A stretch of DNA of 10,275 bases from Porphyrobacter sp. (GTDB taxonomy: Bacteria > Pseudomonadota > Alphaproteobacteria > Sphingomonadales > Sphingomonadaceae), in assembly GCA_018991295.1 (NCBI GenBank), contig JAGKSZ010000105.1, positions 1 through 10,275 of the forward strand. The letters are read 5' to 3'. A program made the translations under genes and the position numbers. The notes beneath the pieces are model-generated. The model saw only the letters and a program-made list of their open reading frames with translations. It was not told the DNA's origin and ran no database searches. This document shows, piece after piece, positions 1-6,829 of this stretch (the stretch's first letter is position 1; each line of letters opens with the position of its first letter).

Positions 1-45
1 GGCCTTGCCATTGAAGCGGCCAATGCCCAGCTTGTCTTGGCATGA
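1..45 (+). CDS. C-terminal end of an upstream protein (partial; possibly a ribonuclease E/G family protein)
   Basis: Frame 1 is open from the window edge to a TGA at 43-45 and gives the last 14 residues, GLAIEAANAQLVLA. The stop overlaps the yacG start in an ATGA arrangement, so this is very probably a real upstream gene that is translationally coupled to yacG. In many sphingomonads yacG follows maf and a ribonuclease E/G-type gene, which makes that family the best guess. The guess rests on remembered gene order and not on any motif in these 14 residues. No function can be read from the sequence itself. Confidence 0.5.
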   Translation, partial: GLAIEAANAQLVLA

Positions 46-227
46 CCACTTCGACCAAGCCCTGCCCGATCTGCCGCAAGCCGCGCCGGCCGGAACACGC
101 GCCGTTCTGTTCCGATCGTTGCCGCGACCGCGATCTGGCGCGCTGGTTTTCCGATTCCTATGCCGTCCCCGGCCGCCCTGCCGATCCTGAGGAACTGGCG
201 CGTGAGGACTGGCGCGAGCAGGATTGA
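42..227 (+). CDS. yacG: DNA gyrase inhibitor YacG (small zinc-binding protein)
   Basis: This 61-residue protein has the YacG zinc-ribbon pattern. C8-x2-C11 (CPIC) and C23-x3-C27 (CSDRC) provide four zinc-binding cysteines, followed by the typical RDxDLxxWFSDxYxVP stretch and an acidic tail. Characterised YacG proteins bind the GyrB subunit and block DNA binding by gyrase, and they act in the cytoplasm. The usual family length is about 60-70 residues, so the protein is complete. The ATG overlaps the TGA of the preceding gene (ATGA at 42-45) and no strong Shine-Dalgarno sequence precedes it, which suggests translation coupled to the upstream gene. A tRNA-Phe gene follows 121 bp downstream. Confidence 0.93.
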   Translation: MTTSTKPCPICRKPRRPEHAPFCSDRCRDRDLARWFSDSYAVPGRPADPEELAREDWREQD

Positions 228-269
228 GCGGCTGTCACAACAATCGTGGCGTTCTGTGGACAAACCCCC

Positions 270-298
270 TTGCCAAGGCGCACGCCCTTCGCCATAGG
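270..298 (+). promoter_or_regulatory. Candidate promoter for tRNA-Phe
   Basis: TTGCCA (270-275) matches the -35 consensus at five of six positions. It is followed by a 17-bp spacer and CATAGG (293-298), a weak -10. Transcription would start near 305 and give a leader of about 44 nt before the tRNA. The optimal spacing and the position in the only sizeable gap before the tRNA support it. The poor -10 means this is only a candidate. Confidence 0.3.
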
Positions 299-340
299 CG
301 CGCTCTCATTTGCTCGCCGGGCCGCAACGCCCGTCGCTCG

Positions 341-430
341 CAGCGAATGCCCGAGTAGCTCAGGGGTAGAGCAGCGGATTGAAAATCCGCGTGTCGGTGG
401 TTCAAATCCGCCCTCGGGCACCATTCGCTG
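341..430 (+). repeat. 8-bp inverted repeat flanking tRNA-Phe (leader-trailer pairing)
   Basis: CAGCGAAT at 341-348 ends on the base before the tRNA. Its exact reverse complement ATTCGCTG lies at 423-430 and shares only the final A of CCA. In the precursor RNA the two would stack below the acceptor stem and extend it from 7 to 15 pairs, with A420, C421 and C422 bulged. The complementarity is seen directly. An effect on 5' or 3' end processing is inference. Confidence 0.6.
349..423 (+). tRNA. tRNA-Phe (anticodon GAA), CCA encoded
   Basis: A complete cloverleaf of 75 nt can be folded by eye. The acceptor arms are GCCCGAG (349-355) and CTCGGGC (413-419), the D-arm is GCTC/GAGC, and the anticodon stem is GCGGA/TCCGC around the loop TTGAAAA with anticodon GAA at 381-383. 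The variable region is GTGTC and the T-arm is GGTGG/CCGCC around TTCAAAT. The discriminator base is A420 and CCA is encoded at 421-423. It decodes UUC and UUU phenylalanine codons. It lies between yacG and purC on the same strand. I see no terminator in the 38 bp before purC, so joint transcription with purC and later processing is possible. An 8-bp inverted repeat flanks the gene (341-348 and 423-430). Confidence 0.98.
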
Positions 431-446
431 AAAGGGCCAATCGCCC

Positions 447-452
447 AAGGGG
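447..452 (+). promoter_or_regulatory. Ribosome-binding site of purC (decides the start)
   Basis: AAGGGG lies 9 nt before the ATG at 462 but only 3 nt before an in-frame GTG at 456. The spacing therefore favours the ATG, which also gives the usual MSRRxxxYEGKAK start of alphaproteobacterial PurC. Confidence 0.75.
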
Positions 453-461
453 AAAGTGCCA

Positions 462-1265
462 ATGTCCCGCCGCACCAAGCTGTATGAAGGCAAGGCCAAG
501 ATCCTTTACGAGGGTCCCGAACCGGGCACGCTGATCCAGTATTTCAAGGATGACGCCACCGCCTTCAATGCGGAAAAGAAGGGCACCATCAACGGCAAGG
601 GCGTGATCAACAATCGCATCAGCGAGCATGTTTTCACCCGCCTTGGCCATATCGGCATCCCCACCCATTTCATCCGCCGCCTCAACATGCGCGAACAGCT
701 GATCCGGCAGGTCGATATCATCCCGCTGGAAGTGGTGCTGCGCAATGTTGCCGCAGGCTCGATCAGCAAGCGGCTCGGCATCCCTGAAGGCGAGCCCCTG
801 CCCCACACGCTGATCGAATATTACTACAAGGACGATGCGCTGGGCGATCCGCTGGTTGCCGAAGAACACATCGCCTGCTTCAACTGGGCCTCGAACGAGG
901 AGATGCACGACATTTCCTCGATGGCGATCCGCATCAATGATTTCCTGTGCGGGATGTTTGCCGCGATCGATATCCGCCTCGTCGATTTCAAGCTCGAATT
1001 CGGGCGGCTTTACGATGGCGATTACAGCCGCGTGATCCTTGCCGATGAAATCAGCCCGGATGGCTGCCGCCTGTGGGACATGGCCACCGGCGAAAAGCTC
1101 GACAAGGACCGTTTCCGCCGCGATCTGGGCGGTGAGGAAGAGGCCTACCGCGAAGTGGCGCGCCGCCTTGGCCTGCTCAATGGCGAGGATAACGGCCCGG
1201 GCGAGGTGTTTGACCTCTCGCACGCCCGCTCGCGCCTGCGCGGGCCTCCGCCGCTCAAGAAATAG
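462..1265 (+). CDS. purC: Phosphoribosylaminoimidazole-succinocarboxamide synthase (SAICAR synthetase)
   Basis: PurC joins aspartate to CAIR using ATP to form SAICAR in cytoplasmic de novo purine synthesis. The 267-residue protein opens with the ATP-binding KLYEGKAKILYEG segment (6-18). It carries the two family signatures: IPLEVVLRNVAAGS (87-100) and LVDFKLEFG (173-181). The substrate-binding ADEISPDGCRLWD stretch follows at 194-206. A roughly 25-residue tail after about 243, rich in G, P, R and K, extends beyond the core fold of the short E. coli enzyme (about 237 residues) and looks disordered. The ATG at 462 is chosen over the GTG at 456 because of Shine-Dalgarno spacing. purS and purQ lie about 5.6 kb downstream in the same orientation, separated by a peptidase gene and an oppositely oriented receptor gene. 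The M16 peptidase gene begins 86 bp after the stop with no clear terminator between, so read-through is possible. Confidence 0.97.
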   Translation: MSRRTKLYEGKAKILYEGPEPGTLIQYFKDDATAFNAEKKGTINGKGVINNRISEHVFTRLGHIGIPTHFIRRLNMREQLIRQVDIIPLEVVLRNVAAGSISKRLGIPEGEPLPHTLIEYYYKDDALGDPLVAEEHIACFNWASNEEMHDISSMAIRINDFLCGMFAAIDIRLVDFKLEFGRLYDGDYSRVILADEISPDGCRLWDMATGEKLDKDRFRRDLGGEEEAYREVARRLGLLNGEDNGPGEVFDLSHARSRLRGPPPLKK

Positions 1266-1351
1266 TGCCCTCGAAGAAATAGGCTGACAGGCCGGTTTTG
1301 CGCGCTAGTCTCGGCGGTCGTGACCAACGATCCGAGAGACATCTGAAATCC

Positions 1352-4219
1352 ATGCGGAATTTCCCCATCGCTGCCGGCTTGCTGCTGGCGTTCTCGCCGC
1401 TTGCCTTCACCACCGCGCTCGCCGCACAGGACGCCCCGGCCGCTACCGCCCCCCAAGCCAAGGCCCCCGCCCCGGTCTGGGCCTTTGAAGACAGCGATGT
1501 GCCGGTCGATCCCGGCTACACCTTCGGCAAGCTGCCCAACGGGATGCGCTACGTCATCCGCCGCAATGCCACCCCGGCAGGCACCGCGCTGGTGCGGATG
1601 CGGATCAATTCCGGCGCGCTTGAGGAAACCGACCGCGAACGCGGCCTTTCGCATTTTCTCGAACACATGGCCTTCAACGGATCGAAGGGCATTCCCGAAG
1701 GCGAGATGATCAAGCTGCTCGAACGCGAAGGGCTGGCCTTTGGCGCGGATACCAATGCCTCGACCGGCTATGAGGCGATCACTTACATGCTCAACCTGCC
1801 GCGCAATGACGAGGCATTGCTGGGCACCGCGCTGATGCTGATGCGCGAAACCGCGAGCGAGCTGACCATTTCGCAGGAGGCGGTCGCACGCGAACGCGGT
1901 GTCATCCTTGCCGAACGGCGCGACAGGGCGGGCTTTGGCCTTCGCAATTACGAAGACAATGTCGCCTTCATTGCCCCCGATGCGCGCTATGGCCGCCGCC
2001 TGCCGATCGGCACGCTGGAAACGCTGGAGGCTGCCGATGCGCCAACCATCCGCGGCCTTTACGAGCGCACCTATACCCCCGCCAACACGGTGCTGGTGGT
2101 GGTGGGCGATTACCCGGTCGAAGTGGTCGAGGCCGCGATCCGCGTCCGTTTTGGCGATTGGAAGCCCGCCCCTGCCCCTGCCAAGCCCGATGCCGGACCG
2201 GTCGATGTCGGCATCAAGGGGTTGACTGATATCCACATCGATCCGGCGCTGGCCGAAGGCGTCACCATCAGCCGCCTTGCCTCCTGGCGTGACGAGCCCG
2301 ACACCATCGCCAATCGCCGCGCCGACACCTTGCGCAGCATCGGCTATGCGATCGTCAACCGCCGTCTGGCCCGGCTTGCACGCGGGGCCGATGCACCATT
2401 CCGGGGAGCAGGCTTCGGGTCGAACGACATTTTCGAAGCCGCGCGGATCACCAGCCTTTCAGTCAGCAGCGCCGATGGCGAATGGAAGAAGGGCGTGCTG
2501 GCCGCCGTGCGCGAGGTCAATCAGGCGGTCACCTATGGCTTCACCCGTGCCGAACTGGACGAACAGCTCGCCAATATCCGCACCAATCTCGAAAACGCGG
2601 TGAAGTCTGCCGACACGCGCAGCAATGCGGTGTTCGCCGGCAACGCGCTGGCGCTGGCCAGCGATGACCGCGTGCCGGTGACGCCTGAATGGTCGCTCGC
2701 CTTCTTCGATGCGCTTGCCCCCGCGATCACACCTGAGGCGGTGTGGCTGGCCATGCGCGAAGATGCTGCTTCGCTCACCGAACCGCTGATCCGCTTCGAA
2801 GGCCGCACCGCGCCCGAAGGCGGCGAGGCGGCTTTGCGCAGCGCCGTTGCCCAAGGCATGGCGCTCGCCATCGCCGCGCCGGTTGACAACGGCCCGCTCG
2901 CTTTTGCCTACAGCGATTTCGGGCCAGCCGGCACGGTGGTGTCCGATACGGTGGAACCACAGCTTGGCTTGCGGCAGATCCGCTTTGCCAACGGAGTTCG
3001 GCTGACACTGAAAAAGACAGACGTGCGCAAGGACCGCATCGCCTTCAGCATGGCGGTCGATGGCGGCGATTTGATGAACACCCGCGAGACGCCGCAAGCG
3101 GTCACCCTTGCCGCATCGCTGGCCGCAGGCGGGCTGGGCAAGCACAGTCAGGATGAACTGGCAAGCGTGCTGGCCGGGCGCAGTGTCAGCTTCGATCTGG
3201 GCAGCAGCACCGACGCCTTTACCGTCACCGCCACCACCACCCCGCGTGATCTGACGTTGCAGATGCAGGTGCTGGCCGCCACCCTGACCGATCCCGGCTT
3301 CCGGCCCGAAGGGGTGCAGCGGTTCCGCAAGAACATCGACAATTTCTTCAACACGCTGGACAGCACCCCCGGCCGGGCGCTGGGTGCGGCGAGCGGCGCG
3401 ATCCTTTCGGACAATGATCCGCGCTTCAGCCTCCAGCCCAAGGAGGCCTTTTTCGCGCTCGATTTCGACAGGCTCAAGGCGGCGATGGGCGATCGCCTTG
3501 CCAGGGGCGCCATCGAAATCGCGCTGGTGGGCGATCTCGATGAAGATGCTGCTATCGCCGCCGTTGCCGCCACGCTGGGCGCCCTGCCCCCGCGCGAGGC
3601 GAGCTTCAATCGGCGCGAGCAGAACCGCAACCGCACCTTCACCGCCAAACGCGGCGAATATCGCCTGACCCACAAGGGCGAGCCCGATCAGGCCTTGCTG
3701 CAATGGATCTGGCCGACCACCGACGACAGCGATCCTGCCGAAGACCTGCGCCTCAGCCTGCTGGCGCGGATCGTGCGGCTCGAACTGACGGACCGGCTGC
3801 GCGAGGAACTGGGGCAGGCCTATTCACCCTCAGCCGGGTCCAGCACCAGCCGTTACTATCCGGGCTATGGCACGCTGGCGATCAGCGCCTCGGTCGCCGC
3901 CGACCAGCGCGAGGCGACCCGTGTCGCGGTCGACAAGCTGATTGCCGATCTGCGCGCCGGCCCGCTCGATGCCGATGTGATCGAACGCGCCCGCAAGCCC
4001 TGGCTTGAGGAATATGGCAACGCGCTCAAGGACCTTGGCGGCTGGCTGGGGCTGGCGGCGCGGGCGCAGAGCGAGCCTGAACGGCTGGGTCGGTTCCTTG
4101 CAGCCCCCGATACGATGCGCATGATCACGCCTGAGGACATCCATCAGATGGCGCTCAAATACCTCACCCCCGGTGGCGCGGTCGCCTTCGTGGTGATCCC
4201 CGAAACCAAGGCCGAATAG
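1352..4219 (+). CDS. Secreted M16 family zinc metallopeptidase (insulinase/pitrilysin-like, two-half protein)
   Basis: A 955-residue periplasmic peptidase is predicted. Residues 1-25 form a signal peptide: MRN start, hydrophobic core 6-20, and an ALAA/Q cleavage site with no lipobox cysteine. The N-terminal M16 domain (about 55-190) holds the inverted zinc motif HFLEH, with H101 and H105 as zinc ligands and E104 as catalytic base. The third ligand is E181 in ERGVILAE, 76 residues after H105, as the family requires. An M16_C-like domain follows to about 400. A second half (about 537-900) repeats the fold without HxxEH, and contains REELGQAY with R817 and Y824, the Arg/Tyr pair typical of the inactive half. 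M16 enzymes close like a clamshell on short peptides, but the substrate here is unknown. The start is the ATG at 1352. An upstream TTG at 1298 would put 18 charged residues before the signal peptide. The Shine-Dalgarno is weak (GAGAG at 1334-1338, 13 nt away). The gene follows purC by 86 bp and converges with a TonB-dependent receptor. Confidence 0.92.
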   Translation: MRNFPIAAGLLLAFSPLAFTTALAAQDAPAATAPQAKAPAPVWAFEDSDVPVDPGYTFGKLPNGMRYVIRRNATPAGTALVRMRINSGALEETDRERGLSHFLEHMAFNGSKGIPEGEMIKLLEREGLAFGADTNASTGYEAITYMLNLPRNDEALLGTALMLMRETASELTISQEAVARERGVILAERRDRAGFGLRNYEDNVAFIAPDARYGRRLPIGTLETLEAADAPTIRGLYERTYTPANTVLVVVGDYPVEVVEAAIRVRFGDWKPAPAPAKPDAGPVDVGIKGLTDIHIDPALAEGVTISRLASWRDEPDTIANRRADTLRSIGYAIVNRRLARLARGADAPFRGAGFGSNDIFEAARITSLSVSSADGEWKKGVLAAVREVNQAVTYGFTRAELDEQLANIRTNLENAVKSADTRSNAVFAGNALALASDDRVPVTPEWSLAFFDALAPAITPEAVWLAMREDAASLTEPLIRFEGRTAPEGGEAALRSAVAQGMALAIAAPVDNGPLAFAYSDFGPAGTVVSDTVEPQLGLRQIRFANGVRLTLKKTDVRKDRIAFSMAVDGGDLMNTRETPQAVTLAASLAAGGLGKHSQDELASVLAGRSVSFDLGSSTDAFTVTATTTPRDLTLQMQVLAATLTDPGFRPEGVQRFRKNIDNFFNTLDSTPGRALGAASGAILSDNDPRFSLQPKEAFFALDFDRLKAAMGDRLARGAIEIALVGDLDEDAAIAAVAATLGALPPREASFNRREQNRNRTFTAKRGEYRLTHKGEPDQALLQWIWPTTDDSDPAEDLRLSLLARIVRLELTDRLREELGQAYSPSAGSSTSRYYPGYGTLAISASVAADQREATRVAVDKLIADLRAGPLDADVIERARKPWLEEYGNALKDLGGWLGLAARAQSEPERLGRFLAAPDTMRMITPEDIHQMALKYLTPGGAVAFVVIPETKAE

Positions 4220-4230
4220 CGGGCACAGAA

Positions 4231-4260
4231 AAGGCCGGCAGGTCGCCCCCTGCCGGCCTT
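4231..4260. terminator. Bidirectional hairpin terminator between the M16 peptidase and the TonB receptor
   Basis: AAGGCCGGCAGG (4231-4242) and CCTGCCGGCCTT (4249-4260) form a perfect 12-bp stem around a 6-nt loop. It begins 11 bp after the peptidase stop and lies 40 bp past the receptor stop on the other strand. On the minus strand the stem is followed by TTCT, giving a short T tract (TTTTCT counting the stem end). On the plus strand it is followed by CCCC. It is therefore a better intrinsic terminator for the receptor gene, though the stem could stop transcription both ways. Confidence 0.85.
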
Positions 4261-4300
4261 CCCCATCCGGTGTTCCTCCCCGCCTCGGAGAGGCCCTCCC

Positions 4301-6511
4301 TTAGTACTTCACGCTGAACATCGCACCGATGATGCGCGGATCATTGACGAAGGCGGTGTTGTTGTTGAAGTCGATCACGCCAAGGACATTGTCCTCATCG
4401 GTGATGTTGCGCGCAAAGGCGGCGACTTCCCACTGGCCATTGCCCCCCGAATATCCGACCTTCAGACCGCCTTCGATCCGGCTGCCGGCGTTGAATTCGG
4501 CGCTTTCATAAAGGAGGAAGTTGGTCTCGCCCAGAAACACCCAGTCGGTGAAGATGAAGAATTCACCGCTGTTGCCCACCGGGATGCTGTAACGGGCGGT
4601 GAAATCACCGCTCCATTCCGGCGCATTGGGGAAGGGATTGCCATTGATGAAGGCGCGGCGGGTGCCGGCGATCACGCGGGTCGGATCGGTCACGGTGCAC
4701 TGCGCGCAGATGCCGACCGCAAGGTTTGCGTCCTGGATTTCGGTGCTGTTGTAAGCAACGCCCAGCGTCACGAGGAACTGCGGCGAAATCTGGAACGCAC
4801 CGTCCAGTTCAACGCCGTATGCCTCGCCCTTGTTGGCGTTGACCAGCTGCACCAGATTGCCCGCGCCGCCCACAGCGGTGAACTGCGGGTCTTCGACGGT
4901 GTAGTAATAGACCGCACCGTTCAACCGCACGCGGCGATCGGCCATCTCGCTCTTGAAGCCGACTTCATAGGACGTGATGTTTTCCGACTGTGCCACCGAA
5001 GGCGCGGCGAAGAAGGCAACGTCACGGCCCTGAATGGTCGGCCCGCGGAAGGAGTTGGCGATCTTGGCATAGATGCTGGCATCGTCCGAAACATCGGCGA
5101 ACAGGCTGATGTCCCAATCGAACTGGTCATCGCCCACGCTGCGCGGCTGCGGCGCGGCGCCCGAACGGACGAAGAAATCCTTCTGATCGTCGGTGTAGCG
5201 GATGCCGCCGGTGGCGCGCAGGGTATCGGTCAGCTGGTAGGAGACCTGCCCGAACAGCGCCCATGCCTCGTTGGTGTGGTTGACGGTTACCGGCGGCGGG
5301 AAGTTGAAGCCCACGGTGGTCACATCAAAGTCGCTGGTGAAGTAGAAGCCGCCAACCTGCCAGCTGAGCGGGCCATCCCCGTTCGAGGCGAGGCGCACTT
5401 CCTGCGTGGTCTGTTCCAGATCGAGCGAATCCTGCGTGTCCGAGGGGAACGGGATGAAGCCCGGCCCGGTCACCATGTTGCCGCCATCAATATCGCCGCG
5501 GCTGAAGCCTTCGCTGGTCCAGTGGCTGGTGATCGAGGTCAGGGTCGCGCCGTCGAATTCGTAGGACGCGGTCAGCGTCGCGCCGAACTGGTTGTAGTTC
5601 GCCCGGTTCCCGCCGCCCGCATCGTAGAACACCGTGTTGCGATCATAATTGGCGTTCAAGCGGTTGTTGCCCGGGCCAAGGATGTTGGCGCGGAAGAAGG
5701 TCGAGGAACCGGCAAGGTCGCGGTAGTTGACGGCAGCAAGGATGCTCGTCCGCTCGGTCGGGGTGAACAGCAGCTGGCCGCGCACCGCGATATCGGTATA
5801 GCCGCCCAGCACATTGTCGCGGCCGGTAAAGCCGTTGTCGATCCACTCGCCGCGCTTCTGGAGCTGTGCCGAGGCACGGAAGGCCAGCACGTCCTTGGCA
5901 ATCGAACCGCCCACCGCGCCGTTGAGGCCGATGGTATCGAGGCTGCCGAACGAAAGCGACGCGGCTACCGAGGTATCGTGGCTGGGCTTGATCGATTCGA
6001 TCTTCACGATGCCGGCCGGGGTGTTGCGGCCAAACAGCGTGCCCTGCGGCCCGCGCAGCACTTCGACGCGCTGGACATCGAAGATCGGGAAGCTCTTGAG
6101 CGTGACGTTTTCCATCACGACATCATCGAGGATCACCGAAACCGGCTGCGATGCGGCCAGATCGAAATCGGTGTTGCCAAGGCCGCGGATGTAGAAGCGC
6201 GGCGCAACGCGGCCGTTCGAGCTTTCGACATTGAGGCCGGGCGCGGTGCCTGCGAGCGCAGTGATATCGGCAGTGCCGCTGAAGATCGCACCGACCCGTT
6301 CGGCATCAAGGATATCGGCCGAAACGGCCACGTCCTGAAGGTTTTCCTCCCGGCGGTTGGCGGTAACGATGATGGTGGCAAGCTGGCCATCGGCCTCGCT
6401 TGCGCCAGCATTGTCCTGCGCTGCGGCAGGTGCGGCAAAACCAAAGGCGGCAGCAGCAAGCACGGTGGAACCGGCCCATGCGGCACGGAAGGCGGAGAAG
6501 CGGTGAGACAT
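4301..6511 (-). CDS. TonB-dependent outer-membrane receptor
   Basis: A 736-residue outer-membrane transporter is predicted, within the usual size range. Residues 1-31 form a signal peptide: MSHR start, a long Ala-rich core and an APAAA/Q cleavage site. A TonB-box-like ATIIVTANRREENLQDV (45-61) follows. The plug domain (about 55-175) includes the PRFYIRGLG motif and VEVLRGPQGTLFGRNTPAG (149-167). The rest reads as a 22-strand-type barrel with alternating hydrophobic residues, ending in the SFRGP, YEVGFKS and ARNITDED motifs and a terminal FSVKY, whose final aromatic residue is the usual signal for barrel insertion. C602 and C605 (CAQC) probably lie in an external loop. Such receptors take up iron complexes, vitamins or sugars using TonB energy. 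The style matches the CirA/FecA-like receptors abundant in sphingomonads, but the substrate cannot be read from sequence and no transport genes adjoin it. The reading frame is open upstream to 6706, but a strong Shine-Dalgarno sequence and the signal peptide fix the start at 6511. Confidence 0.93.
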   Translation of the reverse strand: MSHRFSAFRAAWAGSTVLAAAAFGFAAPAAAQDNAGASEADGQLATIIVTANRREENLQDVAVSADILDAERVGAIFSGTADITALAGTAPGLNVESSNGRVAPRFYIRGLGNTDFDLAASQPVSVILDDVVMENVTLKSFPIFDVQRVEVLRGPQGTLFGRNTPAGIVKIESIKPSHDTSVAASLSFGSLDTIGLNGAVGGSIAKDVLAFRASAQLQKRGEWIDNGFTGRDNVLGGYTDIAVRGQLLFTPTERTSILAAVNYRDLAGSSTFFRANILGPGNNRLNANYDRNTVFYDAGGGNRANYNQFGATLTASYEFDGATLTSITSHWTSEGFSRGDIDGGNMVTGPGFIPFPSDTQDSLDLEQTTQEVRLASNGDGPLSWQVGGFYFTSDFDVTTVGFNFPPPVTVNHTNEAWALFGQVSYQLTDTLRATGGIRYTDDQKDFFVRSGAAPQPRSVGDDQFDWDISLFADVSDDASIYAKIANSFRGPTIQGRDVAFFAAPSVAQSENITSYEVGFKSEMADRRVRLNGAVYYYTVEDPQFTAVGGAGNLVQLVNANKGEAYGVELDGAFQISPQFLVTLGVAYNSTEIQDANLAVGICAQCTVTDPTRVIAGTRRAFINGNPFPNAPEWSGDFTARYSIPVGNSGEFFIFTDWVFLGETNFLLYESAEFNAGSRIEGGLKVGYSGGNGQWEVAAFARNITDEDNVLGVIDFNNNTAFVNDPRIIGAMFSVKY

Positions 6512-6518
6512 CGGACTA

Positions 6519-6524
6519 CCCCTT
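6519..6524 (-). promoter_or_regulatory. Ribosome-binding site of the TonB receptor gene (decides the start)
   Basis: On the minus strand AAGGGG, within AAAAGGGGTAG, lies 7 nt before the ATG at 6511-6509. This is the strongest Shine-Dalgarno match in the window. It overrides the longer in-frame extension to 6706, which would bury the signal peptide about 65 residues inside the protein. Confidence 0.85.
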
Positions 6525-6527
6525 TTC

Positions 6528-6548
6528 GATATTGGCGTTGATATTGGC
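6528..6548 (-). repeat. Tandem 9-bp direct repeat in the receptor leader
   Basis: On the minus strand GCCAATATC occurs twice (6548-6540 and 6536-6528) separated by AAC, giving an exact 9-bp repeat with a 12-bp period. The nearer copy ends 3 nt before the Shine-Dalgarno sequence. It could be a protein-binding site near the promoter, a leader-RNA element, or chance. No known operator family is recognised. Confidence 0.5.
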
Positions 6549-6748
6549 TGGAGAGCGGGTGCGGGGCGGGCAGTGACATTTCTGCACGATTCGCGCGAGG
6601 ATCGCGGCGCTGATTGTTGCGCGAAGGCGACGCTTTTCTGCAAAACCCTGCATAGTTGTGGCAACTGGGTTACAATCATGGATAAGGTATGACGCGATTG
6701 TGACACGCAGCCGCGCCTATCGGCCGTGCAGAAGCGCCATCAGCGCGA

Positions 6749-6776
6749 TTGCGCCAGCGCCCCGGCACGCTATAGC
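6749..6776 (+). promoter_or_regulatory. Candidate promoter for purS-purQ
   Basis: TTGCGC (6749-6754) and TATAGC (6771-6776) are separated by 16 bp. The -10 matches four of six consensus positions and the -35 only three. Transcription would start near 6783, leaving a leader of about 47 nt that contains the hairpin at 6790-6805 and the Shine-Dalgarno GGAG. The placement fits purS well, but the match is modest. Confidence 0.3.
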
Positions 6777-6789
6777 GGCGCGCAACACG

Positions 6790-6805
6790 GGCCCGGCACC
6801 GGGCC
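6790..6805 (+). other. GC-rich hairpin in the purS leader
   Basis: GGCCCG (6790-6795) and CGGGCC (6800-6805) form a perfect 6-bp G/C-only stem around GCAC. It ends 11 nt before the purS Shine-Dalgarno sequence. No T tract follows, so it is not an intrinsic terminator. It may stabilise the 5' end of the mRNA or shape the leader. The structure is seen directly and its function is unknown. Confidence 0.45.
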
Positions 6806-6829
6806 AGCCAAACTACGGAGCATCAGGCC

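Larger units (their letters stand above)
6512..6829. other. 318-bp divergent intergenic region between the TonB receptor and purS
   Basis: No gene is supported here. Both flanking genes are transcribed outward from this stretch, so it should hold two promoters. Near the receptor it contains a strong Shine-Dalgarno sequence and a tandem 9-bp repeat (6528-6548). In its middle is an AT-richer patch (about 6630-6700) with a small perfect inverted repeat, AGTTG-TGG-CAACT (6654-6666). Near purS it contains a possible -10 (TATAGC, 6771-6776), a GC-rich hairpin (6790-6805) and a Shine-Dalgarno GGAG (6817-6820). I found no convincing promoter for the receptor, no clear Fur-type operator and no recognisable riboswitch. 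Confidence 0.6.

Noticed and set aside
269..279. CCTTG-C-CAAGG palindrome overlapping the candidate tRNA promoter -35
   Set aside because: Five-base arms are easily found by chance, and the neighbourhood gives no further support for an operator.
349..423. tRNA-Phe as an integration site for a genomic island
   Set aside because: No integrase gene and no second copy of the tRNA 3' end was seen in the window, and purC follows directly.
402..1223. Long open frame on the minus strand opposite purC (273 codons)
   Set aside because: It lies wholly opposite a well-supported PurC, its composition is typical of a reverse-complement shadow in GC-rich DNA, and it has no recognisable motif or good ribosome-binding site. 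The same applies to the long antisense frames at 1145-2236 and 2459-3703 (-) and at 5276-6541 and 7925-9079 (+).
1298..1351. TTG start giving an 18-residue extension of the M16 peptidase
   Set aside because: It adds charged residues before a clear signal peptide and has no good ribosome-binding site.
6512..6706. Upstream in-frame extension of the TonB receptor (65 extra residues)
   Set aside because: It would place the signal peptide inside the protein, while the ATG at 6511 has a near-ideal ribosome-binding site and starts directly with a signal peptide.
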